64,000 nt of DNA from Actinomycetota bacterium (GTDB lineage: Bacteria > Actinomycetota > Thermoleophilia > Gaiellales > Gaiellaceae): NCBI GenBank assembly GCA_003162055.1, contig PMNA01000030.1, forward strand, positions 1 to 64,000, given 5' to 3'. Shown piece by piece: positions 44,063 through 53,219 of this stretch (positions are counted from its first letter, which is position 1; each line of letters starts with the position of its first letter). Both the position numbers and the translations under genes were made by a program. A model generated the notes under the pieces. The model was not told the DNA's origin and did not search any database. It saw only the letters and a list, made by a program, of their open reading frames with translations.

Positions 44063-45148
44063 ATGGCGGCCGACAGCTCGAATCCGGCTCAGCGCCTGGC
44101 TGAGCGTACGCTGGAGCTGGTAAACGTACCCTCGCCCAGCGGGGCCGAGCGGGCTCTGGCCGAGCATCTGAGCTCGCTTCTATCGGACGGGCTCGAGATC
44201 GTGTACTCGGACGGCGAAGCGGTTTATGCGCGGCCGCCGCGAAGCGGGAAGCCGCTCGTCGTCTTCGCCGGGCACCTAGATACGGTTCCGATGCAGGAAA
44301 ACCTACCGGGGCGCATCGATGGGGACGCAGTGATCGGATGCGGTTCGAGCGACATGAAGTCGGGGCTGGCGGTGATGATCGAGCTGGCTCGCTGGATCGC
44401 CGCGGAGTCGCCGGCGCTGACGGTCGATCCGGGCTTTCTCTTCTTCCCGCGCGAGGAGCTTCCACTGGAGCAGAGCTCCCTACCGGGTTTGTTCGCCGCC
44501 CTGCCCGAGCTGGACGAGGCGGAGCTGGTAATCGTGCTGGAGCCAACCGACAACGAGATCCAGGCCGGCTGCCTCGGCAACCTGTACGCGGACGTCGTTT
44601 TTCACGGCGAGAGCGCCCACTCGGCCAGGCCCTGGCTGGGAACGAACGCGATCAGCGTGGCGATCGAGGGCTTGAAGCCGTTGTTCAAAGTCGAGCCGCT
44701 CGAGCTCGAGCAGGGTGGTCTGGCCTTCACCGAGGTGGTGAGCGTGACCGGGATAGAGGCGGGGATCGCGGCAAACGTGATTCCCGATCGCTGCGTCGCC
44801 CACGTCAACTACCGCTACTCGCCCGCCCGCACGCCAGCCCAGGCCGAAGCGCGCCTGCGCGAGCTCGTCACCGGCGCCGGCGAGCTCGAGTTGAGTAGCA
44901 ACTCACCCCCCGCCCATGTTCCGGCCTCCTCGGCGCTGCTCGAACGTCTGCGCCGAGTTGGCGATCTGGCGCTCGAGCCGAAGCAGGCCTGGACGCCGGT
45001 GGCGGAGTTCGCGGCTCGCGGGCTGGACGCCGTCAACTTTGGTCCGGGCGACCCGGGCTTTGCCCATCGAGCCGACGAGTGCGCCCAAGTGCGGCAACTC
45101 GAGCGTTCGTTCGAAGTCCTTCGTAGCTTTCTCTCCAAGGAGATCTGA
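44063..45148 (+). CDS. dapE: Succinyl-diaminopimelate desuccinylase
   Basis: 361 aa M20 metallopeptidase: VFAGHLDTVP, GCGSSDMKSGLAVM with the bridging Asp, FPREELP with the catalytic Glu, and a late PGDPGFAHRADE. This is the actinobacterial DapE branch. It hydrolyses N-succinyl-LL-DAP. Overlaps dapC by one base, and dapD follows. Confidence 0.9.
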   Translation: MAADSSNPAQRLAERTLELVNVPSPSGAERALAEHLSSLLSDGLEIVYSDGEAVYARPPRSGKPLVVFAGHLDTVPMQENLPGRIDGDAVIGCGSSDMKSGLAVMIELARWIAAESPALTVDPGFLFFPREELPLEQSSLPGLFAALPELDEAELVIVLEPTDNEIQAGCLGNLYADVVFHGESAHSARPWLGTNAISVAIEGLKPLFKVEPLELEQGGLAFTEVVSVTGIEAGIAANVIPDRCVAHVNYRYSPARTPAQAEARLRELVTGAGELELSSNSPPAHVPASSALLERLRRVGDLALEPKQAWTPVAEFAARGLDAVNFGPGDPGFAHRADECAQVRQLERSFEVLRSFLSKEI

Positions 45149-46293
45149 TGCGCTTCACTCCCATACTCGACGAATGCGGTACCTATCCCTTCGTACGCCT
45201 CGACGAAGCCAGGCGCGAGACCGCGGCCCGCGGTATCCAGGTGATCGACTTCGGCATGGGCGACCCGAACGAAGCAACCGAGCCCTTCATCCGCCAGGCG
45301 GTAGCCGCCAGCCTGCCCGAGCGCTGCAAGTATCCGCGCGCAATCGGGCTACTCGAGCTCAGGCGCGCGATCGCGGAGTGGTGCGACAAGCGCTTCGGCG
45401 TCCCGGTCGACTCGGAGTACGAGGTGATGCCGACCTACGGCAGCAAGGAGGCGATCTATTCGTTCGCGCAGATCATCGACCTGCGAGCGCCGAAAAACCT
45501 GGTGCTGGTCGCCGATCCGGCTTACCCGGTTCCGTCGCGCGGCGCTCGTTTCGCCGGCGCCGAGGTGATGCGGCTGCCGCTGACCGAAGCGAACGGCTTC
45601 CTCCCCGACATCGACGCGGTGAAGGCGGAGACCTGGCAGCGGGTCGCTCTCCTCTGGGTGAACTACCCCAACAACCCGACCGGAGCGGTTGCGCCGCTTT
45701 CCTTCTTCGAGCGGCTGGCCGAGCTGGCGCTCGAGCACGACTTTCTCCTCTGCTCGGATGAGGCTTACAGCGAGATCTATTTCGACGAGCGCCCGCCGTC
45801 GGCGCTACAGGTTCCCAACCGGCGAAACGTCGTCGTCTTCAACACGCTCAGCAAGCGCTCCTCGATGCCCGGCTATCGCTCCGGCTTCATCGCGGCCGAC
45901 CATGAGGTGATAGGCGCTCTCCGGCTGCTCCGCCCCACTCTCGGCACGACCCCCCAGGAGTTCATCCAGTTGGCTTCGATCAAAGCCTGGCGTGACGAGA
46001 CACACGTCGAGAGGACGCGCGAGCGTTACCGCGCCAAGCGAGAGATTATCGCCGCGGCGCTCGAGAGCGCCGGGCTGCGCATCGCCGGAAGCGAGGCGAC
46101 CTTCTTCCTTTGGGTCGCGGTACCGGCCGCTGAGACAGCGGAGGAGTTTGCGAAGCGCCTGCTCGACAGCGGAATCGTGGTTGCTCCCGGCTCGTATCTG
46201 GGCGAGTACGGCGAAGGCTACGTCCGCATGGCGCTGGTGCCCACGCTGGAGGAATGCGAGCAGGCAGCGGAACTGCTCGGTCGCCTCTTGTGA
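45148..46293 (+). CDS. dapC: Succinyldiaminopimelate aminotransferase
   Basis: 381 aa class I/II PLP aminotransferase: IDFGMGDPNE, NYPNNPTGA, SDEAYSEIYFD, and the PLP lysine in TLSKRSSMPGYRSGF. Its position between dapE and dapD supports the DAP role over other aminotransferases. It overlaps dapD by 4 bases. Confidence 0.9.
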   Translation: MRFTPILDECGTYPFVRLDEARRETAARGIQVIDFGMGDPNEATEPFIRQAVAASLPERCKYPRAIGLLELRRAIAEWCDKRFGVPVDSEYEVMPTYGSKEAIYSFAQIIDLRAPKNLVLVADPAYPVPSRGARFAGAEVMRLPLTEANGFLPDIDAVKAETWQRVALLWVNYPNNPTGAVAPLSFFERLAELALEHDFLLCSDEAYSEIYFDERPPSALQVPNRRNVVVFNTLSKRSSMPGYRSGFIAADHEVIGALRLLRPTLGTTPQEFIQLASIKAWRDETHVERTRERYRAKREIIAAALESAGLRIAGSEATFFLWVAVPAAETAEEFAKRLLDSGIVVAPGSYLGEYGEGYVRMALVPTLEECEQAAELLGRLL

Positions 46294-47435
46294 CACCATT
46301 GAAGCCGATGAGCAAAGACGAATTCGATTCTCTGGTCGGCAAGATCGAGGCCGAGCGCGGCTACGAGCAGCCGGCAGCATTTGGAGTCGGGCTGGCCACT
46401 GTCAGCAGCTTCGGGCGCGTGCTCGACACCTACTATCCGATCACCAATCTGGGCGAGCAGCTCGACGTCGCCGCCGTCTTCTCCCGGGTCACGGGGCGGA
46501 AGAGCGGTGGCGGAAGCTTCCAGCTGGAGTCCGAGCAACTGCAGGAGTCGATCAGACTCCTCGCTTCGCGCCCGGACGACGATAAGCCGCGCCCCAACTT
46601 CAGAGCGCTGCAGATGGCGCTCGCCGCTCTGCAAAAGGACGACATGTCGTTCCGTTCGCATCGCTCACGCCATGCGGTTATCAGCTTCATAGGCGATCTC
46701 GCCGATCCGCCGGTGGACGTCGCCGACGTATATCTGCGCCTTCATCTGCTCTCGCAGCGGAAGATCAAGCCGCACGGCTGCAACCTCAAGAACATCTTCG
46801 GCATCCTGCCCAACGTCGTCTGGAGCAACCGTGGCGCATTTGACAGCGAGGAGTTCGAGCTCACTCGCTCGGAGCTGATCGCGCAGGGAATCGAGATCAA
46901 GGTGCGCTCGGTCGACAAGTTCCCGCGCATGACCGATTACGTGCTGCCCTCCGGCGTCCGCATCGCCAACGCCGACAACGTTCGCCTGGGCGCCCATCTG
47001 GCGCCTGGAACGACGGTCATGGCGGCCGGTTTCATCAACTTCAACGCCGGTACGCTTGGGCCGTCGATGGTGGAGGGACGGATCTCGGCCGGCGTGGTGG
47101 TCGAGCCCGAGTCGGACGTCGGCGGCGGCGCCTCGATCATGGGCACGCTCTCGGGCGGCGGCGGCGAGGTGATTCGCATCGGTTCGCACTGTTTGCTCGG
47201 CGCCAACTCCGGTTGTGGCATCTCGCTCGGAGACGGCTGCACGATCGAGGCGGGGCTCTACGTCACCGCTGGAGCCCGGGTGACGATGCCGGACGGCTCG
47301 GTAGTGAAGGCGCGCGAGTTGAGCGGCCGCTCCGGACTACTCTTCTGGCGCAACAGTCAGACCGGCGCCATCGAGGTGAAGGAGCGCGGTAACACTATCG
47401 CTCTGAACACCGCGCTACATCAAAACAAGAACTGA
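46290..47435 (+). CDS. dapD: Tetrahydrodipicolinate N-succinyltransferase
   Basis: 381 aa from GTG 46290 (GTGA overlap); ATG 46308 is an alternative. A long N-terminal domain is followed by hexapeptide-repeat beta helix (ANADNVRLGAHLAPGTTVMA, GGGASIMGTLSGGG, LLGANSGCGISLGDGC). It succinylates tetrahydrodipicolinate with succinyl-CoA, the first step of this branch. Longer than the typical 320 aa actinobacterial form. Confidence 0.9.
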   Translation: MTPLKPMSKDEFDSLVGKIEAERGYEQPAAFGVGLATVSSFGRVLDTYYPITNLGEQLDVAAVFSRVTGRKSGGGSFQLESEQLQESIRLLASRPDDDKPRPNFRALQMALAALQKDDMSFRSHRSRHAVISFIGDLADPPVDVADVYLRLHLLSQRKIKPHGCNLKNIFGILPNVVWSNRGAFDSEEFELTRSELIAQGIEIKVRSVDKFPRMTDYVLPSGVRIANADNVRLGAHLAPGTTVMAAGFINFNAGTLGPSMVEGRISAGVVVEPESDVGGGASIMGTLSGGGGEVIRIGSHCLLGANSGCGISLGDGCTIEAGLYVTAGARVTMPDGSVVKARELSGRSGLLFWRNSQTGAIEVKERGNTIALNTALHQNKN

Positions 47436-47446
47436 TCTCGGCCGGG

Positions 47447-47920
47447 CTAGTCGCCCCAGGGCAGGCTGCTATCCATCCTGACCACGAGATTCGTCCTGGT
47501 GACGGTCTTGCTCATTTTGAGCTTGGCGGTCAGAAGGGGCGCTTTCCCGTTCGCGGCGACACAGTGCTTGGCTGCCAGAGGGGTGCCCTTTGCGCCGTAA
47601 ACGCTGAAGGCGCCTCTAACTATGGTCGAGCGCCTGTACCAGGCCCGTCGATCGATCGCTGCGCTTTTCATTGGCCAGGCGGGGCCGTTCCCGCACTTCA
47701 CGGCGTAGGAGAGAGTGCTCGGTCCGCCCTTGGAGTAACCCTTGAGCACGAACGGCTGCCCATAGCGGTACTCACAGATCGTGCTTGAGGAACGAAATTC
47801 CTTGTAGCCATAGCACTTCGTGCCGACCGGGCTGGGCGAGGTGGCGGCCCGGACCGCACTCGAGCCGAGCAGCAGAACGCTGCAAAGCAAGGCGAGCGCC
47901 AACGCTAACCAGACTCTCAA
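47447..47920 (-). CDS. Secreted protein, unknown function
   Basis: 157 aa from TTG 47920 with a G-rich site upstream. An N-terminal signal peptide (WLALALALLCSVLLLGSSAV) ends near residue 25. The mature part has four cysteines (near residues 36, 49, 76, 120), probably two disulphides. No domain recognised. It faces dapD tail to tail. Confidence 0.65.
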   Translation of the reverse strand: MRVWLALALALLCSVLLLGSSAVRAATSPSPVGTKCYGYKEFRSSSTICEYRYGQPFVLKGYSKGGPSTLSYAVKCGNGPAWPMKSAAIDRRAWYRRSTIVRGAFSVYGAKGTPLAAKHCVAANGKAPLLTAKLKMSKTVTRTNLVVRMDSSLPWGD

Positions 47921-47983
47921 GTTCTTTCCCCCACACCGAGTGCTTCTTTTACGTAGTTGGTCGGAGGATTATTAACAAAAAGT

Positions 47984-48766
47984 CTAGATAAGCAGCTCGG
48001 GTGAGAGCTCTACGGCGCAGATCTCCTGCGCCTCGCCGACTAGGGTCGCTTTTTGCTTCTCCGAGAGCGAGACGATCAGGTCACCGCCGACCAGGTGCAC
48101 TGTGACCGGGCTCTCGCACCAGCCCTGGGCGATCGCGGCCGACGCGGTTGCGACTGAGCTGGTCCCCGAGGAGAGCGTCTCGCCGGCGCCCCGCTCCCAG
48201 ACGGCGACCGTAATCTCATGGCGATTGTCCACGTAAACGAACTGCACGTTCGTGCGCTCGGGAAAGCGCGGGTGGCGCTCGACAAGCGGGCCGAGCCGCA
48301 GCAGCTCCGCGCGCTCGGGCTCGCGCGGGATGACGGCGTGCGGATTGCCGACCGAGACGGGGATGAACTCGATCTCTTCGCCGCCCAGATCGAGCGTCTC
48401 GGGCTTGCCGACCTCGACTTCACCCATCTCCGTCTCGACCTCGAGGCCGCCGAGCATGTGCGCCTCGACCGTGCGCTTGCCAACGCGAATCCGCACGTCG
48501 GCGCGCATATTACGGCGCGCGAGCCAGCGAGCCGCGATACGAACACCGTTGCCGGATAGTTCAGCCAGCGAGCCATCCGGGTTCCAGATTCGCGCCTCGG
48601 CCTCGTCGGCGCTGGTCGAGACGATCTCGACGATGCCGTCCGAGCCGACGCCGAAGTGATAGTCGCAGAGCCTGGCTACGCGCTCGGGCGTGAGCTCGAG
48701 CGCCGGCTCGGACTGCTCGAGGAGCAGGTAGTCATTTCCCAGTCCGTGCCACTTCGACAATCTCAT
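47984..48766 (-). CDS. dapF: Diaminopimelate epimerase-like protein with both catalytic Cys replaced by Ser
   Basis: 260 aa with the DapF fold and all other motifs: WHGLGNDYL at the start, FGVGSDG, WNPDGSLAEL, GNPHAV, ERGAGET. In active DapF the two thiols are in CGNG and CGTG. Here they read SGNG (S71, codon TCC at 48554-48556) and SSGTS (S200, codon TCG at 48167-48169). Both serines were checked in the nucleotides. The frame is intact and in operon with miaA, so it is expressed, but its reaction may differ from or be slower than known DapF. It overlaps miaA by 35 bases. Confidence 0.88.
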   Translation of the reverse strand: MRLSKWHGLGNDYLLLEQSEPALELTPERVARLCDYHFGVGSDGIVEIVSTSADEAEARIWNPDGSLAELSGNGVRIAARWLARRNMRADVRIRVGKRTVEAHMLGGLEVETEMGEVEVGKPETLDLGGEEIEFIPVSVGNPHAVIPREPERAELLRLGPLVERHPRFPERTNVQFVYVDNRHEITVAVWERGAGETLSSGTSSVATASAAIAQGWCESPVTVHLVGGDLIVSLSEKQKATLVGEAQEICAVELSPELLI

Positions 48767-49619
48767 CGGCTACCTCTTCGGTTGAACGGTTGGCATTGAC
48801 TTTAATGAGCGCGGGGACACGGCGCATCCATTTTCGTTGATAGGCGGCGTAGCGACGGGTCTGCAGCGCAATCGCCTCGATCGCCTGCTCCGGGCTCAAC
48901 TCGGCCACCTCGCGCAGGCCCATCACTCTACGCGCGGTGAAAGACAGCGGCTGCTCGAGCGCGCTTCGCACCTCTTCGGAGACGCCGCGCTCGAACATCT
49001 CGCGCGTCCTGCGCTCGATTCTGGCGTTGAGAAACCCGCGCTCGATCTCCAGGCCGAAGACGAGCGTCGGGTGGCGCAGCGGCCCCGCCCAGAGCCGGCT
49101 GTCCGTCCGCACCAGCGAATGCCCGGCCTCGTTCAGCTCGAGCGCCCGCACGACGCGGCGCCTGTCGTTGGCGTGAACTCTCGTGGCCGCGACCGGATCG
49201 CGCTCGGCCAAGAGCGCATGAGCCCGCTCGGGCCCCAGTTCGTCGTAGGTCGCTTGCCAGCGCTCGCGGGCGCCGGGCGCCGGCGCGGGCGGTAGCTCGA
49301 TCTCGGCGAGTGCTGCTCTGAGGTAGAGGCCCGTGCCGCCGACGACGATCGGGGTATGTCCGAAGGCCAGGATCTCGTCGATCGCCTGGTGGGCGAGCCG
49401 CGCGTGCTCGCCGACCGAGGCCTCGTGATCGAGCGGCCAGATGCCGGCCAGGCGCGCCGGCGACTGGTTGGTGAGGATCGGCAGGTCGCGATAGACCTGC
49501 ATCGCATCGGCCGAGACGAGCTCTCCATCCAGGCTCGCAGCGACCGCCTCGGCGACGGCACTCTTGCCGCTCGCCGTCGGGCCGAAGATCGCTATCACCG
49601 TCCCTTTCTTCACGCTCAC
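48732..49619 (-). CDS. miaA: tRNA dimethylallyltransferase
   Basis: 295 aa from GTG 49619 (GTGA overlap with the upstream gene; starts at 49613 or 49598 are possible). P-loop GPTASGKSAVAEA, SADAMQVYRDL, VVGGTGLYLRA, and the late QTRRYAAYQRKWMRR. It isopentenylates A37 of tRNAs reading UNN codons. MiaB at 50532-51857 then methylthiolates that base. Confidence 0.95.
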   Translation of the reverse strand: MSVKKGTVIAIFGPTASGKSAVAEAVAASLDGELVSADAMQVYRDLPILTNQSPARLAGIWPLDHEASVGEHARLAHQAIDEILAFGHTPIVVGGTGLYLRAALAEIELPPAPAPGARERWQATYDELGPERAHALLAERDPVAATRVHANDRRRVVRALELNEAGHSLVRTDSRLWAGPLRHPTLVFGLEIERGFLNARIERRTREMFERGVSEEVRSALEQPLSFTARRVMGLREVAELSPEQAIEAIALQTRRYAAYQRKWMRRVPALIKVNANRSTEEVADEIVEVARTGK

Positions 49620-50401
49620 CAGCTCTCGAGCGACGGCAGGCCCGAAAACCAGCTCCACTCGTTCTCGAGGATCATGCTGATCCTTTCCCGGTCGGGGAGG
49701 TCGTACTGGCTGAAGGAGCCGGACACCATCTCGTAGTAATCGATCAGCGCCGGCAAGCTCTCGCTCTCGAGCAGGCGCTGGGACGAGGAGGCGAACCCGG
49801 GCGGAAGATCTTCACACTCTTCGAGCGCCGCGAACAGGGACTTGTCGCAGGGGAAGAGGACTCGGTTGTGGGCGAGCGCGAGCCGGGCGGCGGCGAAGAC
49901 GATCTCGATCACACAGCGGCGAGCGAGGTAGTCGTTCTCGAGCTCGAAGGCCTGCTCACCCACGTAGCGGTAGTGCTTTGTGTAGGCGTAGAAAGTCTTG
50001 ATCTTTTGCGCGCGCTCCGACTCGGGATAGGCGGCAATCCGCTCGATCAGAGCATCGATCTCCGGATCGTGCGAGAACTCCGTATAGGCGCTCTGGAATG
50101 ACGCACGAGTTGGCTCGCTACCGCGTACCTCCGCCTCTTGCAGGCACTTCTTACCGACGACCTTCCCGTCGATCCAGACGCCGGAGAACTTGTTCGGATC
50201 CCAGCTGCCGTAGAAGCACCCCTCTTCGGCGCGCACTCGCTCGAACTCCTCGTCGGTCACGACCAGGTACAGATCGACGTCCGAGTCGTCGCGTGCCTTG
50301 CCGCTGGCGAGCGAGCCGCAGATAACGAGCGCGAGGGTGTTCGGATCGTCTCCGCGTAGGAGAACCAACTCGTCGATCGCCTTGCGATGACGGGGGCTCA
50401 T
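49616..50401 (-). CDS. Nucleotidyltransferase-fold protein inserted between miaB and miaA
   Basis: 261 aa from ATG 50401 with AAAAGG seven bases upstream. The N-terminal part has the polymerase-beta signature VICGSLASGKARDDSDVDLY (Gly-Ser and the two metal Asp). The C-terminal two thirds are helical, without a known domain. MNT-type enzymes of this fold AMPylate proteins or antibiotics; its target is unknown. No HEPN partner lies next to it, so a toxin-antitoxin call is not made. Confidence 0.75.
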   Translation of the reverse strand: MSPRHRKAIDELVLLRGDDPNTLALVICGSLASGKARDDSDVDLYLVVTDEEFERVRAEEGCFYGSWDPNKFSGVWIDGKVVGKKCLQEAEVRGSEPTRASFQSAYTEFSHDPEIDALIERIAAYPESERAQKIKTFYAYTKHYRYVGEQAFELENDYLARRCVIEIVFAAARLALAHNRVLFPCDKSLFAALEECEDLPPGFASSSQRLLESESLPALIDYYEMVSGSFSQYDLPDRERISMILENEWSWFSGLPSLESW

Positions 50402-50531
50402 TTCGGGCCTTTTGTTGCTTTGCGCGTGTGTCGGGATAACCCCTCCCCTACCTGGTTTCAGCCTACAGAGGAAACCGGCTCGAAAGGAAGACTGATCTGC
50501 GCCGAAACAGTGCGCGATTACGACCAAAGCG

Positions 50532-51857
50532 TCACGCTGGCGAGGAAACGACCTGAGCCCCGCGTAGCGTGGTCGAGGTCGCATTTTCCACCCGCACCTC
50601 GGCCAGCTCTCCCGCCTTGGCCGTGCCGGCGAAGTTGACGGTCGTATTGCGCCGCGTCCGCCCGCGTAGAAGCGTCTCGTCGGTACGGCTGGGTCCTTCC
50701 ACAAGCACCTGCTCGGTCGAGCCGATCCGCGCCCGGTTCCTCTCCCCCGCGATGCTCTGGACCAGCTCGATCAGCCGCTCGATCCGCTCGCGCTTGACCT
50801 CCTCGGGCACCTGGTCGGGAAGCGAAGCGGCCTCGGTGTCGTAACGCGGCGAGTAGACGAAGGTGTAGGCGCCGTCGAAAGCGGCCTGCTCGACCAGGCT
50901 CAGCGTCTGCTCGAAGTCCTCGCCTGTTTCGCCGGGGAAGCCGACGATCAGGTCGGTCGTGAGCGCCAGGTCGGGAATACGCTCGCGCATCTCGGCGGCG
51001 AGGCTGAGGAAGCGCTCTCGGTCGTAGGTGCGGCGCATCGCCTTGAGGATGCGGCTGGAGCCGGATTGCGCGGGTAGGTGCGCGTGCTCGCAGACCGACT
51101 CACACTCGGCCATCGCGGCGATCAGGTCGCTGCGGAAGTCCTTTGGATGCGGGCTGGTGAAGCGGATTCTTTCGACCCCGTCGACGCGGTCGCAGGATCT
51201 GAGGAGCTCGGCGAAGGTCACGCGCTCGGCCGCGGGCAGGTCGCGACCGTAGGAGTTGACGTTCTGCCCCAGCAGCGTGATCTCGCGCACGCCGTCCGCG
51301 GCCAGCGCCCGCACCTCGGCCAAGACCTTCTCCGCCGGGCGACTGATCTGCTTGCCGCGCACGGTCGGCACGATGCAGTAGGAGCAAACGGAGTTGCAGC
51401 CCATCGAGACCTGCACCCAGGCCTGAAACGGGCGCTCGCGCCTGAACGGCAACTCGGCGGCAAACCTGCGCTCGCCGCCGCTGCCGAAGCTTCCTCTGGC
51501 GCCGTTACGCTCGGCTTTCAGCCACTCTCCCAGCTCGGCGATCGAGCCCGGCCCGAAAGCGAAATCCACCTGCGGGAACTGCTCGAACAGGTGCTCGCGC
51601 TGAACCTCGGCGAAGCAGCCGCCGACCGCGAGCAGGCGACCCGGATCGGCGTCCTTGAGCGCCTTCGCCAGTCCCAGATGCGCCGCCAGGCGCGACTCGG
51701 CCTTCTCGCGAATCGTGCAGGTGTTGAAGACGATCAGGTCGGCATCCTCGAGTCGCGGCGCCTCCCCGAGGCCCAGCTCCTCGAGCATGCCCTTGATCCG
51801 CTCCGAGTCGTGAGCGTTCATCTGACAGCCGAAGGTGGTGACGTTGTAGCGGCGCAA
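50532..51857 (-). CDS. miaB: tRNA-2-methylthio-N6-dimethylallyladenosine synthase
   Basis: 441 aa radical-SAM methylthiotransferase. UPF0004 domain with TFGCQMNAHDS, FNTCTIREKA and VGGCFAE holding three Cys for the auxiliary cluster; CNSVCSYCIVP for the radical-SAM cluster; C-terminal TRAM domain. It completes the ms2i6A modification begun by MiaA. TTG start at 51857. Confidence 0.95.
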   Translation of the reverse strand: MRRYNVTTFGCQMNAHDSERIKGMLEELGLGEAPRLEDADLIVFNTCTIREKAESRLAAHLGLAKALKDADPGRLLAVGGCFAEVQREHLFEQFPQVDFAFGPGSIAELGEWLKAERNGARGSFGSGGERRFAAELPFRRERPFQAWVQVSMGCNSVCSYCIVPTVRGKQISRPAEKVLAEVRALAADGVREITLLGQNVNSYGRDLPAAERVTFAELLRSCDRVDGVERIRFTSPHPKDFRSDLIAAMAECESVCEHAHLPAQSGSSRILKAMRRTYDRERFLSLAAEMRERIPDLALTTDLIVGFPGETGEDFEQTLSLVEQAAFDGAYTFVYSPRYDTEAASLPDQVPEEVKRERIERLIELVQSIAGERNRARIGSTEQVLVEGPSRTDETLLRGRTRRNTTVNFAGTAKAGELAEVRVENATSTTLRGAQVVSSPA

Positions 51858-51935
51858 GGTTCAAGCGTAGCGACGAGCGCTCATCAGGAAGCGGCTCGCA
51901 TAGCCGCCGCGTGCCGGGCCCCTAGTATTGGCGAA

Positions 51936-53219
51936 GTGGAATCGTTGCTCGCAGCCGCGCACGAACTTCTCCAGAAAAACACCGAGAGCGTCGAATACGG
52001 CGGAACGACCTGGCGCTACTCTGTCCCTTCGCGAAGCACCTATCCGCACCAGTGGCTCTGGGATTCCTGTTTCCACGCCACGATCTGGTCGCTCTTCGAC
52101 CTGCCGCGCGCCTGCGACGAGTTACGCTCGATCCTCCTCTGGCAGCACGAGGACGGTCTCATTCCCCACATCGTGTTCTGGCACTCCGAGAGCCTGCCCA
52201 GGCGCTTCTGGCATCACCTGGAGAGCACCGATGCCTGGAGCTTCACCCGGAGCGAACGGCCGAAGACAACGGTTCTCACCCAGCCGCCGGTGCTGGCCTC
52301 GACCGTCGAGCGCCTCGTCCTGGCGGGTGCAGAAGACTTTCTCGCCGAGACCCTGCCCAGACTCGAGCGTTACTACCGCTACCTGGCCACTAACCGCGAT
52401 CCGGACAGCGACGGGCTGATCTCGACTATCTGCCAGTTCGAGACCGGCCTCGACTACAGCCCTGCCTACGACCAATCCCTGAGCGTCAGGTTCGATCAAC
52501 CGCTTCGTATCTCAATGGCCGTCCGCCGCGTCAAGCTGGCCAACAAGTTGACTGGATACGACCTTGAACGCATCTTCGCCAGCGAGAGACACGTCGAGGA
52601 CGTGCTCGTGAACACGATCTGGATCGACAATCTCAAGGCCCTGGCTCGCTTGGCCCGCCGCGCGAATGAGGAGGAGCTGGCTTCCTGGGCCGAGGCCAAG
52701 GCGGTGCAGGCGCTGCAATCACTCCTGGAGCGGTCCTGGGACGTAAACCGGGGGCTCTTCTTCAATCTGGACGGCTCGGAGGAGAAACGGCCCGACGTCA
52801 AGACGATCCAGTGCCTGATGCCGCTACTTCTGGACGATCTGCCGCCGGAGATGGTCGAGCGCCTGCTCGAGCACCTGACCAACCCGAAGGAATTCGGAGC
52901 TCCCTATCCTGTGCCGAGCGTCGCGCTCGACGAACCGAGCTACAGCGACGGCTGCAACTTCGGCAGAACCCGGCTGATCTGGCGCGGCCCGTTCTCGATG
53001 AATACCAACTGGTTTCTCTGGCAGGGACTTCTGCGCCACCGGGAGCCAGGGCTCGCTTCTCATCTGGTCGAGCGCTCGTTGTCTGTGGTCGAGCGCAGCG
53101 GCTTCAACGAGTTTTTCTCCGCAGAGAGCGGCGATCCGCTCGGCGCTGATCATTTCGGTTGGGCCACGCTGGTCGCTGATATGGAAGTTAGCGGCAAGGC
53201 GCGACCGAGTCTTTCCTAA
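51936..53219 (+). CDS. GH63/MGH-like alpha-glycosidase
   Basis: 427 aa from GTG 51936. (alpha/alpha)6-barrel features: YPHQWLWDSCFHATIW, FWHHLESTDAWSF, CQFETGLDYSP, and late FGRTRLIWRGPFSMNTNWFL. Related enzymes hydrolyse glucosyl- or mannosyl-glycerate or short alpha-glucans. The substrate is not predictable. It converges with recX, overlapping by 4 bases at the stops. Confidence 0.8.
   Translation: MESLLAAAHELLQKNTESVEYGGTTWRYSVPSRSTYPHQWLWDSCFHATIWSLFDLPRACDELRSILLWQHEDGLIPHIVFWHSESLPRRFWHHLESTDAWSFTRSERPKTTVLTQPPVLASTVERLVLAGAEDFLAETLPRLERYYRYLATNRDPDSDGLISTICQFETGLDYSPAYDQSLSVRFDQPLRISMAVRRVKLANKLTGYDLERIFASERHVEDVLVNTIWIDNLKALARLARRANEEELASWAEAKAVQALQSLLERSWDVNRGLFFNLDGSEEKRPDVKTIQCLMPLLLDDLPPEMVERLLEHLTNPKEFGAPYPVPSVALDEPSYSDGCNFGRTRLIWRGPFSMNTNWFLWQGLLRHREPGLASHLVERSLSVVERSGFNEFFSAESGDPLGADHFGWATLVADMEVSGKARPSLS

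Noticed and set aside
49616-50401. MNT/HEPN toxin-antitoxin pair
   Set aside because: Neighbours are miaA and miaB; no HEPN gene with an RX4-6H motif is seen beside it.
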